Assembly: GCF_900100545.1 (NCBI RefSeq)
Contig: NZ_FNDP01000001.1
Coordinates: 349,115 to 413,114, forward strand
Origin: Pseudobutyrivibrio sp. 49
GTDB lineage: Bacteria > Bacillota > Clostridia > Lachnospirales > Lachnospiraceae
DNA: 64,000 nucleotides
Direction: 5' to 3'
Position numbers and translations under genes: made by a program. Numbering within the stretch: the first letter of the stretch is position 1; each line of letters opens with the position of its first letter. The notes under the pieces were generated by a model. The model made no database searches. It saw nothing but the letters and a program-made list of their open reading frames with translations, and was not told where the DNA came from. Positions 26,163 through 34,479 of this stretch are shown one piece after another.

Positions 26163-27404
26163 ATGGGACATACACTTGTTGAAAAAATAATTGGAAATAA
26201 GGTAGGGCATGAAGTAAAGCCTGGAGATATTGTTACTGTAGACGTAGATTGGTGCATGATTGATGACATCATGGTTCCTTTCGCAGTGCAGAAATTTGAG
26301 GAAATGGGCTTCAAGAAAGTAGCAAAACCAGAGGGCGTTGTTTTGATCTATGATCATTTCCTCCCAGCTACACAGGTAGATGACAGCAGACACTTTAGAG
26401 TTGGAGATGAGTTTGCAGATAAGTATGGCATCAAAAATGTTCATCGTACAGATGGAATCTGCCATCAGCTTATGACAGAGGCTGGCTATGTGAAGCCAGG
26501 AGACATAGCCTTTGGTACAGACAGTCATACTGTTACATATGGTTGTGTGGGAGCATTTTCTACTGGTATCGGATATACGGAGATGGCAGGTATTCTGGGC
26601 ACTGGCCAGCTTTGGATTAAGGTTCCTGAAACTATAAAGGTGGAAATCGAAGGTACCTTGCATGGAAATGTTACCTCAAAGGATATTATTCTCAGAATCA
26701 TTGGTGATTTGACTGCTTCAGGAGCCACTTATCAGGCAATCGAATTTACTGGTAGCACGGTTGATGCCATGAGTGTTGCAAGCCGTATGACTATGTCAAA
26801 TATGTCAGTTGAAGCCGGTGCTAAGTGTGGTCTTTTTGCACCTGATGAAAAGACTTGCGATTATTGCAAGATTCCATTTGATGATAAGCTTAAAGAGCTT
26901 CGTTCTGATAATGATGCTAAGTATTCAAAAATTCTTAGATATAAGGCAGAAGATTTCAAACCTGTCTGTGCTTGTCCGTCGCTCGTGGATAATATAAAGC
27001 CTGTAAAAGAACTTAAAGGCACAAAGGTTAATCAGGTATTTATTGGGTCATGCACTAATGGGCGTCTTGAAGATTTAAGAGCTGCAGCTACAATCCTTAA
27101 GGGGAAACATGTGGCTCCTTTTGTAAAACTTATTGTTACTCCTGCCAGTCGAAAGATTTATCGTGAGGCATTAGCAGATGGAACCTTAGAGATTCTCTCT
27201 GATGCTGGAGCAATTATTACTACACCAGGATGTGGATTGTGCTGTGGCAGAGGCGGCGGAATTCTTTCCGATGATGAAGTTGTTGTTGCTACCAACAACA
27301 GGAATTTTCTTGGAAGAATGGGAACTAGTAAAGTGCAGATTTATCTGGCAAGTCCTGTTACTGCAGCGGCAACAGCAATTGCTGGCGAGATTGTAGAAGG
27401 ATAA
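26163..27404 (+). CDS. leuC: 3-isopropylmalate dehydratase family large subunit, copy 2
   Basis: A 413-residue iron-sulfur large subunit. FGTDSHTVTYGCVGAFSTGIGYTEM, IGSCTNGRLEDLRAAA and TPGCGLCCGRGGG carry the expected ligands; the GSCTNG text is the canonical form. The start follows TTGGGAGGATTAA. It is the last of the four-gene set; a new promoter and a small gene follow. leuA and leuB are not in the window, so the operon is not a standard leu cluster. The assignment to leucine synthesis is tentative. Confidence 0.88.
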   Translation: MGHTLVEKIIGNKVGHEVKPGDIVTVDVDWCMIDDIMVPFAVQKFEEMGFKKVAKPEGVVLIYDHFLPATQVDDSRHFRVGDEFADKYGIKNVHRTDGICHQLMTEAGYVKPGDIAFGTDSHTVTYGCVGAFSTGIGYTEMAGILGTGQLWIKVPETIKVEIEGTLHGNVTSKDIILRIIGDLTASGATYQAIEFTGSTVDAMSVASRMTMSNMSVEAGAKCGLFAPDEKTCDYCKIPFDDKLKELRSDNDAKYSKILRYKAEDFKPVCACPSLVDNIKPVKELKGTKVNQVFIGSCTNGRLEDLRAAATILKGKHVAPFVKLIVTPASRKIYREALADGTLEILSDAGAIITTPGCGLCCGRGGGILSDDEVVVATNNRNFLGRMGTSKVQIYLASPVTAAATAIAGEIVEG

Positions 27405-27448
27405 GTGTGAAGATTTTGTGATAACTACACAGGTGTGTAATTATGGTA

Positions 27449-27477
27449 TTGTAAAAATATCTTTGAGACTGTATTAT
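27449..27477 (+). promoter_or_regulatory. Promoter of a small gene
   Basis: TTGTAA (27449-27454), 17 bases, TATTAT (27472-27477), 38 bases before the start at 27516. Confidence 0.65.
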
Positions 27478-27515
27478 AAATCCTGTTGGTTTTTGAAAGA
27501 AGAGGTAAAAATATA

Positions 27516-27692
27516 ATGAGAATCAGAGATGTTATTGAAAATTTAAGTCAGTATGATCAAGATTTAGAAGTAGTAGTTGGGGTTGATGGAGATTTCTTCT
27601 CACCTAATTTTAAGCGAGATATTGTTCTATTTAAGCATGCTTTTAATGGAGTAGCATATAAAGATGAGGCTGTTATCTTATCTAATCAATAA
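27516..27692 (+). CDS. Small protein of unknown function
   Basis: A 58-residue acidic protein, MRIRDVIENLSQYDQDLEVVVGVDGDFFSPNFKRDIVLF.... The start pattern, a short helix then LSQYDQDLEVVV, resembles small proteins of phage and mobile elements, but I cannot name a family. The ATG at 27516 follows AGAGGT; an upstream ATG at 27486 lacks this. It has its own promoter and terminator, which supports it as a real gene. Confidence 0.65.
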   Translation: MRIRDVIENLSQYDQDLEVVVGVDGDFFSPNFKRDIVLFKHAFNGVAYKDEAVILSNQ

Positions 27693-27711
27693 ATATTGCT
27701 GAGTAGATTTT

Positions 27712-27737
27712 GAGGACCTGAGGGTCCTCTTTTTTTG
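27712..27737 (+). terminator. Terminator after the small gene
   Basis: GAGGACC (27712-27718) pairs with GGTCCTC (27723-27729), followed by a T run. Confidence 0.9.
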
Positions 27738-27842
27738 TCCATAATTTTGAAAATGTTGCGCAGAATTGCGCATATTTAAGCAAAAATTTACACAAAATGA
27801 TTAAGCAATATTTGTAAATGTTTCTGAAAATAGTAAATTATA

Positions 27843-27872
27843 TTGACACACATGTGTATTATCAGCTATTTT
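27843..27872 (+). promoter_or_regulatory. Candidate amylase promoter
   Basis: TTGACA (27843-27848), 18 bases, TATTTT (27867-27872). Transcription would start about 10 bases before the first LacI-type operator. Confidence 0.55.
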
Positions 27873-27888
27873 AAATAACGACATGGGC

Positions 27889-27902
27889 TGGAAACGTTTC
27901 CA
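27889..27902. promoter_or_regulatory. LacI/CcpA-type operator 1 of the amylase gene
   Basis: TGGAAACGTTTCCA is a perfect 14-bp palindrome with central CG, the usual form of LacI-family sites. It lies just after the predicted transcription start, where a bound repressor would block the gene. Confidence 0.75.
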
Positions 27903-27915
27903 TAAAACCGGTAAA

Positions 27916-27933
27916 TGCGGAACCGTTTGCGCA
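27916..27933. promoter_or_regulatory. LacI/MalR-type operator 2 of the amylase gene
   Basis: TGCGGAACCGTTTGCGCA is a near palindrome of the form TGCGnAAnCGnTTnCGCA, again with central CG. It is 27 bases after operator 1, about 2.5 helix turns centre to centre. A maltose-type regulator is a reasonable guess. Confidence 0.65.
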
Positions 27934-27982
27934 GCATCGAAGGGGATCCCAATTATAATGTATGAGAAAATGGAGGGTAAGA

Positions 27983-29809
27983 ATGTTAAACAAAAGAATG
28001 TGTCGCAGTGTGCTATCACTTTTAGTGGCCTCTGGGTTAGTATTTAGTGGTTTTAGTTTTAATGCTGGTACTGTAGAGGCTGCACAGACAGGCGCTTATG
28101 GTCTTCAGACAAACATTAAAGATGGTAATATCTTGCATTGTTTCGATTGGACTTATCAGCAGATAATTGATGAGCTTCCAAATATTGCGGCAGCTGGATT
28201 TTCTACAGTTCAAACTTCACCTGCTCAGGCGGCAAGCTGCTCAAGAGGTGGAATCTGGTATATGCTTTACCAGCCAAATGGTTTTTATGTTGGCGATGCA
28301 GGTCTTGGTTCAGAAAGTGACTTAAGAAGACTTTGTCAGGAAGCAGACAAATATGGAATCAAGGTTGTAGTCGACGTAGTAGCAAATCACCTTGCTGGCG
28401 ATCACGCAAACATCGATGGTAGCCTTAAGGATTCAAGTCACTGGCATAACGAGTGGGGCGGTATTGATTACAACAATCGTCATCAGATTACTCACAGAGA
28501 TATCGGTATGCCAGATATTAATTCAGAGGATCCTTATGTTCAGAATAAAGTAAAGAATTACATCTCTCAGCTTAAGTCTGATGGAGTTGATGGAATCAGA
28601 TGGGATGCTGCAAAGCATATTTCTGTTCCATCAGAAAATTGTAGCTTCTGGAGAAATGTAATTGATAACTCAATTTTCAATTATGGTGAGATTCTTGATC
28701 AGCCTGTAGTCGGTAATGACTCATACGCACAAAGACTTATGAGCGAGTATACAGATTATATGTCTGTAACTGATTCAGTTTATAGTGCTACAGTAATGCA
28801 GGCTTTAAATCAGGGCTCTGTTCCATACAGCTATGGTTATTGGACAACAGCAAATGGTATCGAGGACGATGAGGTGATTTACTTCGCTGAAAGTCACGAT
28901 ACATATTCTAATCATTCGCAAGGGGAGGGCGGCTGGACTAAGTATATTGACCAGAACAAAGTTGACAGAGCATATGCAATCCTTGGTTCAAAAGCAAATT
29001 CATCAGCACTTTACTTCTCAAGACCATATGCTAAAGAAAAGACAGCAATCAAGGTTGGCGAAAAGGGAAGCACACACTTTACAAGCCCTGAAGTTGCTGC
29101 AGTAAATAAGCTTCATAACCAGTGTGCAGGCGAGAAGGAATACTATTCTACATATGGAAATGTAGCTATCGTGGCAAGACAGTCAGGTGCTACACTTGTT
29201 TTAGGCTCAGGTTCAAATTGGGATGTAAGTGTTTCAAATCCAGGAAGTACACTTAGAAGTGGTACATATAAGGATCTTGTAAGTGGAAGCACATTTACAG
29301 TAGATGGATCAAATATCAGAGGTCACGTTGGATCAACAGGTATTGCAGTTTTACTTAAAGACGTTGGCCCGACTCCAACACCTACACCTACCCCAACACC
29401 AACACCTACACCAACTCCAACACCTACACCTACCCCAACACCAACACCTACACCAACTCCAACACCTACACCAACTCCATCTCCAACTCCAACACCACCA
29501 ATCGAGAATGAAATTACAGTTTACTTCTCAAATAATGCTAACTGGAGCAATGTATATGTATATACATGGGGCAGCAGTGATACAACAGGTTGGCCAGGAA
29601 AGGCTGCAACTTTTGTAAAGAAGAACGAGTACAATGAGTCAGTTTATTCTGCTAAGATTCCAAAGGACATTAAGGGATTGATTTTCTCTGATGGAAATGG
29701 AAAACAGACAGTAGATATTAATTCTGGTTTTGTTGATGGATTAGGTTATTATATTTCAGGAAATTCTGGCAACAAGAGTACAGTTGGTACCTACACTTTT
29801 TCTAATTAA
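27983..29809 (+). CDS. Secreted alpha-amylase (GH13) with CBM26
   Basis: A 608-residue exported starch-degrading enzyme. Signal peptide (about 1-33, ending VEAAQ). GH13 catalytic domain (about 40-370) with VVDVVANH (region I), GIRWDAAKH (region II, nucleophile Asp), [10 protein letters not shown] (general acid Glu) and FAESHDT (region IV). A beta-sandwich C domain (about 375-455) is followed by a pure Thr-Pro linker (about 461-508) and a CBM26-type starch-binding module (about 512-605, [18 protein letters not shown] ... [10 protein letters not shown]). The ATG at 27983 follows GGAGGGTAAGA; an ATG seven codons upstream precedes that site and is unlikely. Confidence 0.93.
   Translation: MLNKRMCRSVLSLLVASGLVFSGFSFNAGTVEAAQTGAYGLQTNIKDGNILHCFDWTYQQIIDELPNIAAAGFSTVQTSPAQAASCSRGGIWYMLYQPNGFYVGDAGLGSESDLRRLCQEADKYGIKVVVDVVANHLAGDHANIDGSLKDSSHWHNEWGGIDYNNRHQITHRDIGMPDINSEDPYVQNKVKNYISQLKSDGVDGIRWDAAKHISVPSENCSFWRNVIDNSIFNYGEILDQPVVGNDSYAQRLMSEYTDYMSVTDSVYSATVMQALNQGSVPYSYGYWTTANGIEDDEVIYFAESHDTYSNHSQGEGGWTKYIDQNKVDRAYAILGSKANSSALYFSRPYAKEKTAIKVGEKGSTHFTSPEVAAVNKLHNQCAGEKEYYSTYGNVAIVARQSGATLVLGSGSNWDVSVSNPGSTLRSGTYKDLVSGSTFTVDGSNIRGHVGSTGIAVLLKDVGPTPTPTPTPTPTPTPTPTPTPTPTPTPTPTPTPTPTPSPTPTPPIENEITVYFSNNANWSNVYVYTWGSSDTTGWPGKAATFVKKNEYNESVYSAKIPKDIKGLIFSDGNGKQTVDINSGFVDGLGYYISGNSGNKSTVGTYTFSN
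29372..29482 (+). repeat. 42-bp tandem repeat encoding the amylase Thr-Pro linker
   Basis: The unit starting ACTCCAACACC at 29372 recurs at 29414 and 29456, a period of 42 bp, equal to 14 residues of alternating Thr-Pro. The first two units look identical over 42 bp; the third is partial and varies. Length change by whole units would keep the frame. Confidence 0.88.
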
Positions 29810-29824
29810 TATTCCTTAAACGAA

Positions 29825-29856
29825 AGAGGGATTCGCATATGCGAATCCTTCTTTTA
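29825..29856. terminator. Bidirectional terminator between amylase and the CobW-type gene
   Basis: GGATTCGCATATGCGAATCC (29829-29848) is a perfect 20-bp palindrome with A residues before and T residues after, so it can end transcripts from both sides. Confidence 0.88.
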
Positions 29857-29876
29857 CTAATATTGGTGGTTGTATG

Positions 29877-30812
29877 CTATTTTGCTCCAAAATATTCTTT
29901 TACTTTTGTTTCATTGATTTCTTCACCGATAATAATGAAGACTTCCTGCCCAACAGGCATTTGGTTTAGTTCGAAATCTTCTTTAGTGGCGTTGAATTGA
30001 TACCATACCTCATTATCCTTGAAGAACCCTTTTGCTCTGAATATTTTGCCGAAGGCTGGGTCAGCCATAAGTGCATCGATTTTTTCTTTAAGTCCGTCCT
30101 TTTTCATAGGAAGTTCCAGGAAGTAAAGAGTCTTGTAACCTGCATCATCAGTACCAAGCTTCTTTATATATGAATGTGTGCTATAGCCGCTGTTTGAGAT
30201 TTTATCAAAATCGGCAGAAACTAGTTCATTCCAGTTCTTGGAAAAAACGATTGAATCAATATTCTTATCAAGCTTTGCCTTTTCGGCAGCTCTTTTAAGA
30301 TGAGAGATAGTAGCAGTGATATGAGTATCATCTGTCATCTGGCTTCGGCTGAGAACAATCACTCCTGCATTTGCAATCTGAGATGCAAGGAAGAAATCTG
30401 AATCCTCAGAAAGATTTTCGTCAAGCTTAGCATCTACGATAGTGATTACATTTCCAATTTCATACCATCTATCTAGGGGCTCATCTCTTAATGAATCGAA
30501 AAACTCATCTACATCAAATATACCAGAAGGCTCGATGATTACGCGGTCATAGCCACTCATGCCCATGGAAATAAGCTTTGTTTTAAAGCGTCTTTTGTGG
30601 CAGTCAGCATCGCATCCACCAGCTACCATTTCAAGCTCACAGTTGTCACATCTAAGCTCGTTTAGTAGAAGCATATCTACATTGACCGCGCCGTAATCAT
30701 TCTCAAGTATTCCGATGCGCTGTCCCTGATCCATAAAGTATTTTGCATATTTTTTAAGGAAGGTAGTTTTTCCACTACCAAGAAATCCTGTAATAAGGTC
30801 GACTTTTATCAT
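29877..30812 (-). CDS. CobW/P47K family GTPase, putative metallochaperone
   Basis: A 311-residue cytoplasmic GTPase of the CobW/COG0523 family, members of which deliver metal ions. Walker A is LITGFLGSGKTTFLKKY, followed by ENDYGAVNVD, and the later switch text is VIIEPSGIFD. Where most members have a CxCC metal motif, this one has CDNCELEMVAGGCDADCHKRRF, a different Cys arrangement. The base-recognition SKNW and the C-terminal CobW_C domain (about 225-311) with GKIFRAKGFF are present. The ATG at 30812 follows AGAGGT on the minus strand; an ATG 11 codons upstream lacks a site. The metal is unknown. Confidence 0.85.
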   Translation of the reverse strand: MIKVDLITGFLGSGKTTFLKKYAKYFMDQGQRIGILENDYGAVNVDMLLLNELRCDNCELEMVAGGCDADCHKRRFKTKLISMGMSGYDRVIIEPSGIFDVDEFFDSLRDEPLDRWYEIGNVITIVDAKLDENLSEDSDFFLASQIANAGVIVLSRSQMTDDTHITATISHLKRAAEKAKLDKNIDSIVFSKNWNELVSADFDKISNSGYSTHSYIKKLGTDDAGYKTLYFLELPMKKDGLKEKIDALMADPAFGKIFRAKGFFKDNEVWYQFNATKEDFELNQMPVGQEVFIIIGEEINETKVKEYFGAK

Positions 30813-30849
30813 AAAAATACCTCTTAGAAAAATATTTAAACACAATTAT

Positions 30850-30877
30850 TTGATATTATAGCATGTAGTGTTATAAT
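30850..30877 (+). promoter_or_regulatory. Promoter of the PfkB gene, overlapping a divergent promoter
   Basis: On the plus strand TTGATA (30850-30855), 16 bases, TATAAT (30872-30877). The same stretch read on the minus strand contains another TATAAT with a weaker -35, fitting the CobW-type gene. The two promoters overlap. Confidence 0.65.
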
Positions 30878-30911
30878 CAAAAATACTATTTTTAAAAGGA
30901 GTATAGAATTC

Positions 30912-31838
30912 ATGGGAATCGTTGTTTTAGGAGCAGTATTTATTGATATTAAAGGACACTCTACAGCAAGTTATATTCCTGCTGGTAGAAATGTAGGTAC
31001 TGTTGAAGAAGTACACGGTGGTGTTAGTAGAAACGTAGTAGAGGATATTGCTAATGTAGAGCTTAGACCTACATTTGTAAGCCTTGTTGATGATAGTGGT
31101 ATTGGTACAGGTGTTTTAGATAAGCTTAACAACCATAAGGTAGATACAAGATTTGTTCGCCGTACACCAGATGGAATGGGTAAGTGGCTTGCAGTTTTTG
31201 ATAATCATGGTGATGTGGTTGCATCTATTTCAAAGCGCCCAGATCTTTCAGAAATTAATAGTATTCTTGATGAGCAGGGTGACGAGATTTTTAAGGATGC
31301 AGACAGTATAGCCCTTGAAATTGATATGGAAAAGGACACTATTAAGAGAGTGTTCAAGTATGCAGAAAAGTATAATCTTAAGGTTTATGCAGCTGTTTCA
31401 AATATGAGTATTGCTGTAGAACGTCGTGATTTCCTTAAGAATGTTGAGTGTTTTGTTTGCAATCAGCAGGAAGCAGGAATCCTTTTCATGGATGATTATT
31501 CAGAGAAGACTCCAGAGGAGATGCAGGATATTTTATCTAAGAAGATTCAGGGCGCTCAGATTAAGAAGATGATTGTTACTCTTGGTGGACAGGGTGCTGT
31601 ATATGCCGATATAGATGGTAACACAGGTTTTGTTCCAGCAAGAAAGGTAGACGTTAAGGATACAACAGGCGCAGGAGATTCCTTCTTTGCAGGTGTAACT
31701 ATTGGTCTTACTTATGGAAAGACAATGGAAGAGGCTTGCGAGATAGGTTCTACACTTGCAGCATCTGTTATCGTTACTTCCGACAATGTTTGCCCAAGAT
31801 TTTTACCAAGTGAGTTTGGAATCGAGGTTAATAACTAG
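30912..31838 (+). CDS. PfkB family sugar or nucleoside kinase
   Basis: A 308-residue kinase of the PfkB (ribokinase) family. The N-terminus VVLGAVFIDIKGHSTA and the glycine pair VHGGVSRNVVEDIANV form the substrate site. The C-terminal signature VDVKDTTGAGDSFFAGVTIGL has the catalytic Asp and the anion hole. The N-terminal pattern, with GxxRNVxE, resembles pseudouridine kinase or related nucleoside kinases more than fructokinase, but the substrate is not certain. The start follows AAAGGAGTATAGAATTC. It lies 24 bases before the diguanylate cyclase gene, with no terminator between. Confidence 0.85.
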   Translation: MGIVVLGAVFIDIKGHSTASYIPAGRNVGTVEEVHGGVSRNVVEDIANVELRPTFVSLVDDSGIGTGVLDKLNNHKVDTRFVRRTPDGMGKWLAVFDNHGDVVASISKRPDLSEINSILDEQGDEIFKDADSIALEIDMEKDTIKRVFKYAEKYNLKVYAAVSNMSIAVERRDFLKNVECFVCNQQEAGILFMDDYSEKTPEEMQDILSKKIQGAQIKKMIVTLGGQGAVYADIDGNTGFVPARKVDVKDTTGAGDSFFAGVTIGLTYGKTMEEACEIGSTLAASVIVTSDNVCPRFLPSEFGIEVNN

Positions 31839-31862
31839 CAGCTTTTTTAAGGAGCGAAGGTT

Positions 31863-33539
31863 ATGGTGGATTGGGGTTTTGTAAGGCGAGTTATCGCTAC
31901 AATTTACATCATAGTAATATGTTTTATAATTGTGGTGGGTTTTGCATATTCAAATCAGGACGATGCAAGGCTGCGAGAGAACTATGTCTCCATGGATAAC
32001 GGATGGACTAATAATGGTGTGGATGTGGTGTTCCCTTACGCAAATAAAGAGGAGTTTGTCATTGAAAATACCTTACCATTAGTATATGGAGATCAGTTCC
32101 TTGTGTTGAAGTGCTATTATGACAAGGCTGCTGTATATGTTGATGGAAATGAGGTATATCATTCCTTGGATAATACTCTTTTTGGTCAGGAGTCTGATGT
32201 AGGAAAGAAGGAAATTCATGTTCTTATGAAACCGGAGTATTCCTACAAGACAGTTTCTGTCAAAATTGTTATGCAAAAATCCCTTTATGGCTCTGAATTG
32301 ACAGAAGCCTTTATTACCACCAGATCGGGTTATGGAATTCGAATACTTAAGGAAGAGATGCTTCCAATAGTTCTATCTGTTATATTATTTTTCACTGGAC
32401 TATGGGAAGCCTTAATTGCTATTCATTTTATACTTAGAAAATCCTTAATTTTAAGAAAGCTTTCCTTCCAGGCATTGCTTTATTCTGGTTCCTTTTCTAT
32501 GTTGGCAGGTACATGCTTGCTATGTGAGACCCGTTTATTGACGGTTATTTTCGGAAACAATACAGGATTTGCCATTCTTGAAATAATGTGCTTTGTGCTT
32601 ATGCCACTTGCATTCCTGGAATTGGTTAGAGCTGTAAACTTTAGAATAAGCAGGCGTGATAATGTTTTGGATGGCATATATGCAATGCTGATTTTGGGAG
32701 CCTTTTTATTTGCTTTGTTTGGTGTTGTAGAATGGGGCAATATTGTAATCTTTGCTCATGTAATTGATGTTTCAATGATTTTCCTTGTTGCTTACTATTC
32801 ATATTCAAGCATTAAGGCGGAGAAGCGAAAGAGCGAGAGACGACTTATAGCAATGGGCAATTTGCTGTTCTTGTTTGTTTGCGTTATCGCTTTGGCAATG
32901 TATATTAATAACATTGATAGTAATTACAATGTGATAGTTATTATTGGACTTGTGGTTTATATATCCACTCAGATTGGAATTATATATCGAAGGATTGGCC
33001 TTAAGGTGGAGGAAGAAGCAGAACTGGTGCAGGTTAAAGAGCTTGCCTATACAGATGAACTGACAAAGCTTACTAATAGAAGATATTTCTATGAGGAACT
33101 TAACTCAATCAAGGACAGAGAGCTTTCAAGTGACACTACGGTGGTATTTTTTGATGTTAATAGATTAAAATATACAAATGATACTTTGGGACATGATGCA
33201 GGAGACGAACTTCTGATTGGCGCTGCTGATTGCATAAAGAAGGCTTTTCAGGATAATTCTACCAGTGTTATAAGTCGTATGGGTGGTGACGAGTTTATTG
33301 CCATGCTTATTGCTAGCAAGGCTGAGCTTACTAGAAGGCTTGAGAATTTTAAAAAGTATACTTATGAATGGAAGGGTACATATATTGATGAAATAAGTGT
33401 TTCTGTTGGTGCTGCGTCACTTAGAGACAATCCTGGAATCGATATAAATACCCTTTGTAAAATAGCAGATGATAATATGTATTTAGCAAAAAAAGAATAT
33501 TATAAAGACACTGGATTTGATAGACGTTTAGATAGATAA
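31863..33539 (+). CDS. Membrane-bound diguanylate cyclase (GGDEF)
   Basis: A 558-residue protein that probably makes cyclic di-GMP. An N-terminal anchor (about 10-28) leads to an extracytoplasmic sensory domain (about 30-150), then about seven membrane segments (about 165-375), the layout of 7TMR-DISM type sensors. The GGDEF domain (about 395-555) has the intact active site SRMGGDEFIAML. The inhibitory RxxD site normally found five residues before GGDEF is not present (text is TSVISRM). The start follows AGGAGCGAAGG. PilZ and HD proteins encoded at 35366 and 37037 are possible downstream partners. Confidence 0.9.
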   Translation: MVDWGFVRRVIATIYIIVICFIIVVGFAYSNQDDARLRENYVSMDNGWTNNGVDVVFPYANKEEFVIENTLPLVYGDQFLVLKCYYDKAAVYVDGNEVYHSLDNTLFGQESDVGKKEIHVLMKPEYSYKTVSVKIVMQKSLYGSELTEAFITTRSGYGIRILKEEMLPIVLSVILFFTGLWEALIAIHFILRKSLILRKLSFQALLYSGSFSMLAGTCLLCETRLLTVIFGNNTGFAILEIMCFVLMPLAFLELVRAVNFRISRRDNVLDGIYAMLILGAFLFALFGVVEWGNIVIFAHVIDVSMIFLVAYYSYSSIKAEKRKSERRLIAMGNLLFLFVCVIALAMYINNIDSNYNVIVIIGLVVYISTQIGIIYRRIGLKVEEEAELVQVKELAYTDELTKLTNRRYFYEELNSIKDRELSSDTTVVFFDVNRLKYTNDTLGHDAGDELLIGAADCIKKAFQDNSTSVISRMGGDEFIAMLIASKAELTRRLENFKKYTYEWKGTYIDEISVSVGAASLRDNPGIDINTLCKIADDNMYLAKKEYYKDTGFDRRLDR

Positions 33540-33544
33540 AATGT

Positions 33545-33573
33545 TTGCAACGGTCTTTCAATATGCTTATAAT
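33545..33573 (+). promoter_or_regulatory. Promoter of a small gene
   Basis: TTGCAA (33545-33550), 17 bases, TATAAT (33568-33573), starting just after the GGDEF stop codon. Confidence 0.8.
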
Positions 33574-33601
33574 GTTGACTTGAAAGGATTTCAAAGACTG
33601 T

Positions 33602-33775
33602 ATGACAGATAGGGAGAATATCAATTACAGACAGTTGTATTTTGATAAAGACGGGACAATCAAACAGGAGACATATGTGTTCCACAGAGAGATGACAGCT
33701 GAGGAACAGGAAAAATATGACTCATTAGTATCTGATTCAAATCAGATGACAATATTTGATTTTTTAAAGGCATAG
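33602..33775 (+). CDS. Small acidic protein of unknown function
   Basis: A 57-residue protein, MTDRENINYRQLYFDKDGTIKQETYVFHREMTAEEQEKYDSL..., ending IFDFLKA. The start follows AAAGGA. It has a strong promoter directly upstream and a terminator at its stop codon, so it is very likely a real transcript and probably translated. I do not recognise a family. It is easily missed because of its length. Confidence 0.6.
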   Translation: MTDRENINYRQLYFDKDGTIKQETYVFHREMTAEEQEKYDSLVSDSNQMTIFDFLKA

Positions 33776-33815
33776 GACTCCAAGGCTTTGAGGATTCAAG
33801 GCTTTGGAGTTTTGT
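33776..33815 (+). terminator. Terminator after the small gene
   Basis: ACTCCAAGGC near 33778 pairs with GGCTTTGGAGT near 33800-33811 with one G-T pair, followed by TTTG and TTTA. The T run is short. Confidence 0.65.
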
Positions 33816-33851
33816 TTATATAAATATGATAGATGGGAGAAAAAATTTATT

Positions 33852-34466
33852 ATGGATTTAATTAACTCGAGTATTTCTGATTTTACTAAGTTGCTTGCCT
33901 CTAAGACTTCAGTGCCAGGCGGTGGTGGCGCCAGTGCTTTAGTTGCTTCAATTGGCATTGCTCTTGGAGATATGGTAGGTGAATTTACCGTTGGAAAGAA
34001 AAAATATGCTGATGTAGAAGATGAAATATTGGTGTTAATGGATAAGGCACAAAAGCTTAGAGTTGATTTACTACAGTGTATAGAAGATGATGCTGTTGCT
34101 TTTGAACCTCTCTCAAAAGCGTATTCTTTGCCAAAAGATACTGAAGATAGAGATGAGCTTATGGAAAAATGTCTTAGGGATGCAGCTTCTGTTCCTATGC
34201 ATATATTAGAACTTGCCTGTGAAGCGGTGGATTTACAGAAAGAATTTGCAGATAAGGGTTCTGTGATTATGATTAGTGATGCTGCTACAGGAGTTGCTAT
34301 GCTTCAGGGAGCGATAAAGGGCGCTGCTGTTAATGTAAAGATTAATACAAAATCAATGAAAGACAGAGCATATGCTGAGGATTTGGATGCCCGTGTAGAT
34401 GCTTTAGTAAAAGAATATGTAAGCAAAGCTGATTCGATTTATAGCGATGTTTGGAATAGATTATAG
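33852..34466 (+). CDS. Cyclodeaminase/cyclohydrolase family protein (FchA type)
   Basis: A 204-residue protein of the formiminotetrahydrofolate cyclodeaminase/methenyltetrahydrofolate cyclohydrolase family. ASKTSVPGGGGASALVASIGIALGDMVGEFTVGKKKY is the classic N-terminal glycine-rich folate-binding segment, and SDAATGVAMLQGAIKGAAVNVKIN is the second conserved block. The adjacent folD gene starts 13 bases later, so a role as FchA in one-carbon metabolism fits. The ATG at 33852 follows GGGAGAAAA; an ATG 16 codons upstream lies in a region of poor coding character. Confidence 0.88.
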   Translation: MDLINSSISDFTKLLASKTSVPGGGGASALVASIGIALGDMVGEFTVGKKKYADVEDEILVLMDKAQKLRVDLLQCIEDDAVAFEPLSKAYSLPKDTEDRDELMEKCLRDAASVPMHILELACEAVDLQKEFADKGSVIMISDAATGVAMLQGAIKGAAVNVKINTKSMKDRAYAEDLDARVDALVKEYVSKADSIYSDVWNRL

Positions 34467-34479
34467 GAAGGTTAGTTAA

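Noticed and set aside
27954-27959. TATAAT close to the amylase start as main promoter
   Set aside because: No acceptable -35 lies 16-18 bases upstream, and the leader would be very short. The TTGACA at 27843 is preferred, though this is not certain.
29372-29482. CRISPR-like array
   Set aside because: The repeats are tandem and in frame with no spacers. No CRISPR array or cas gene was found anywhere in the window.
29304-29618. Gln/Leu/His-rich frame within the amylase gene
   Set aside because: A shifted reading of the Thr-Pro repeat, not a gene.
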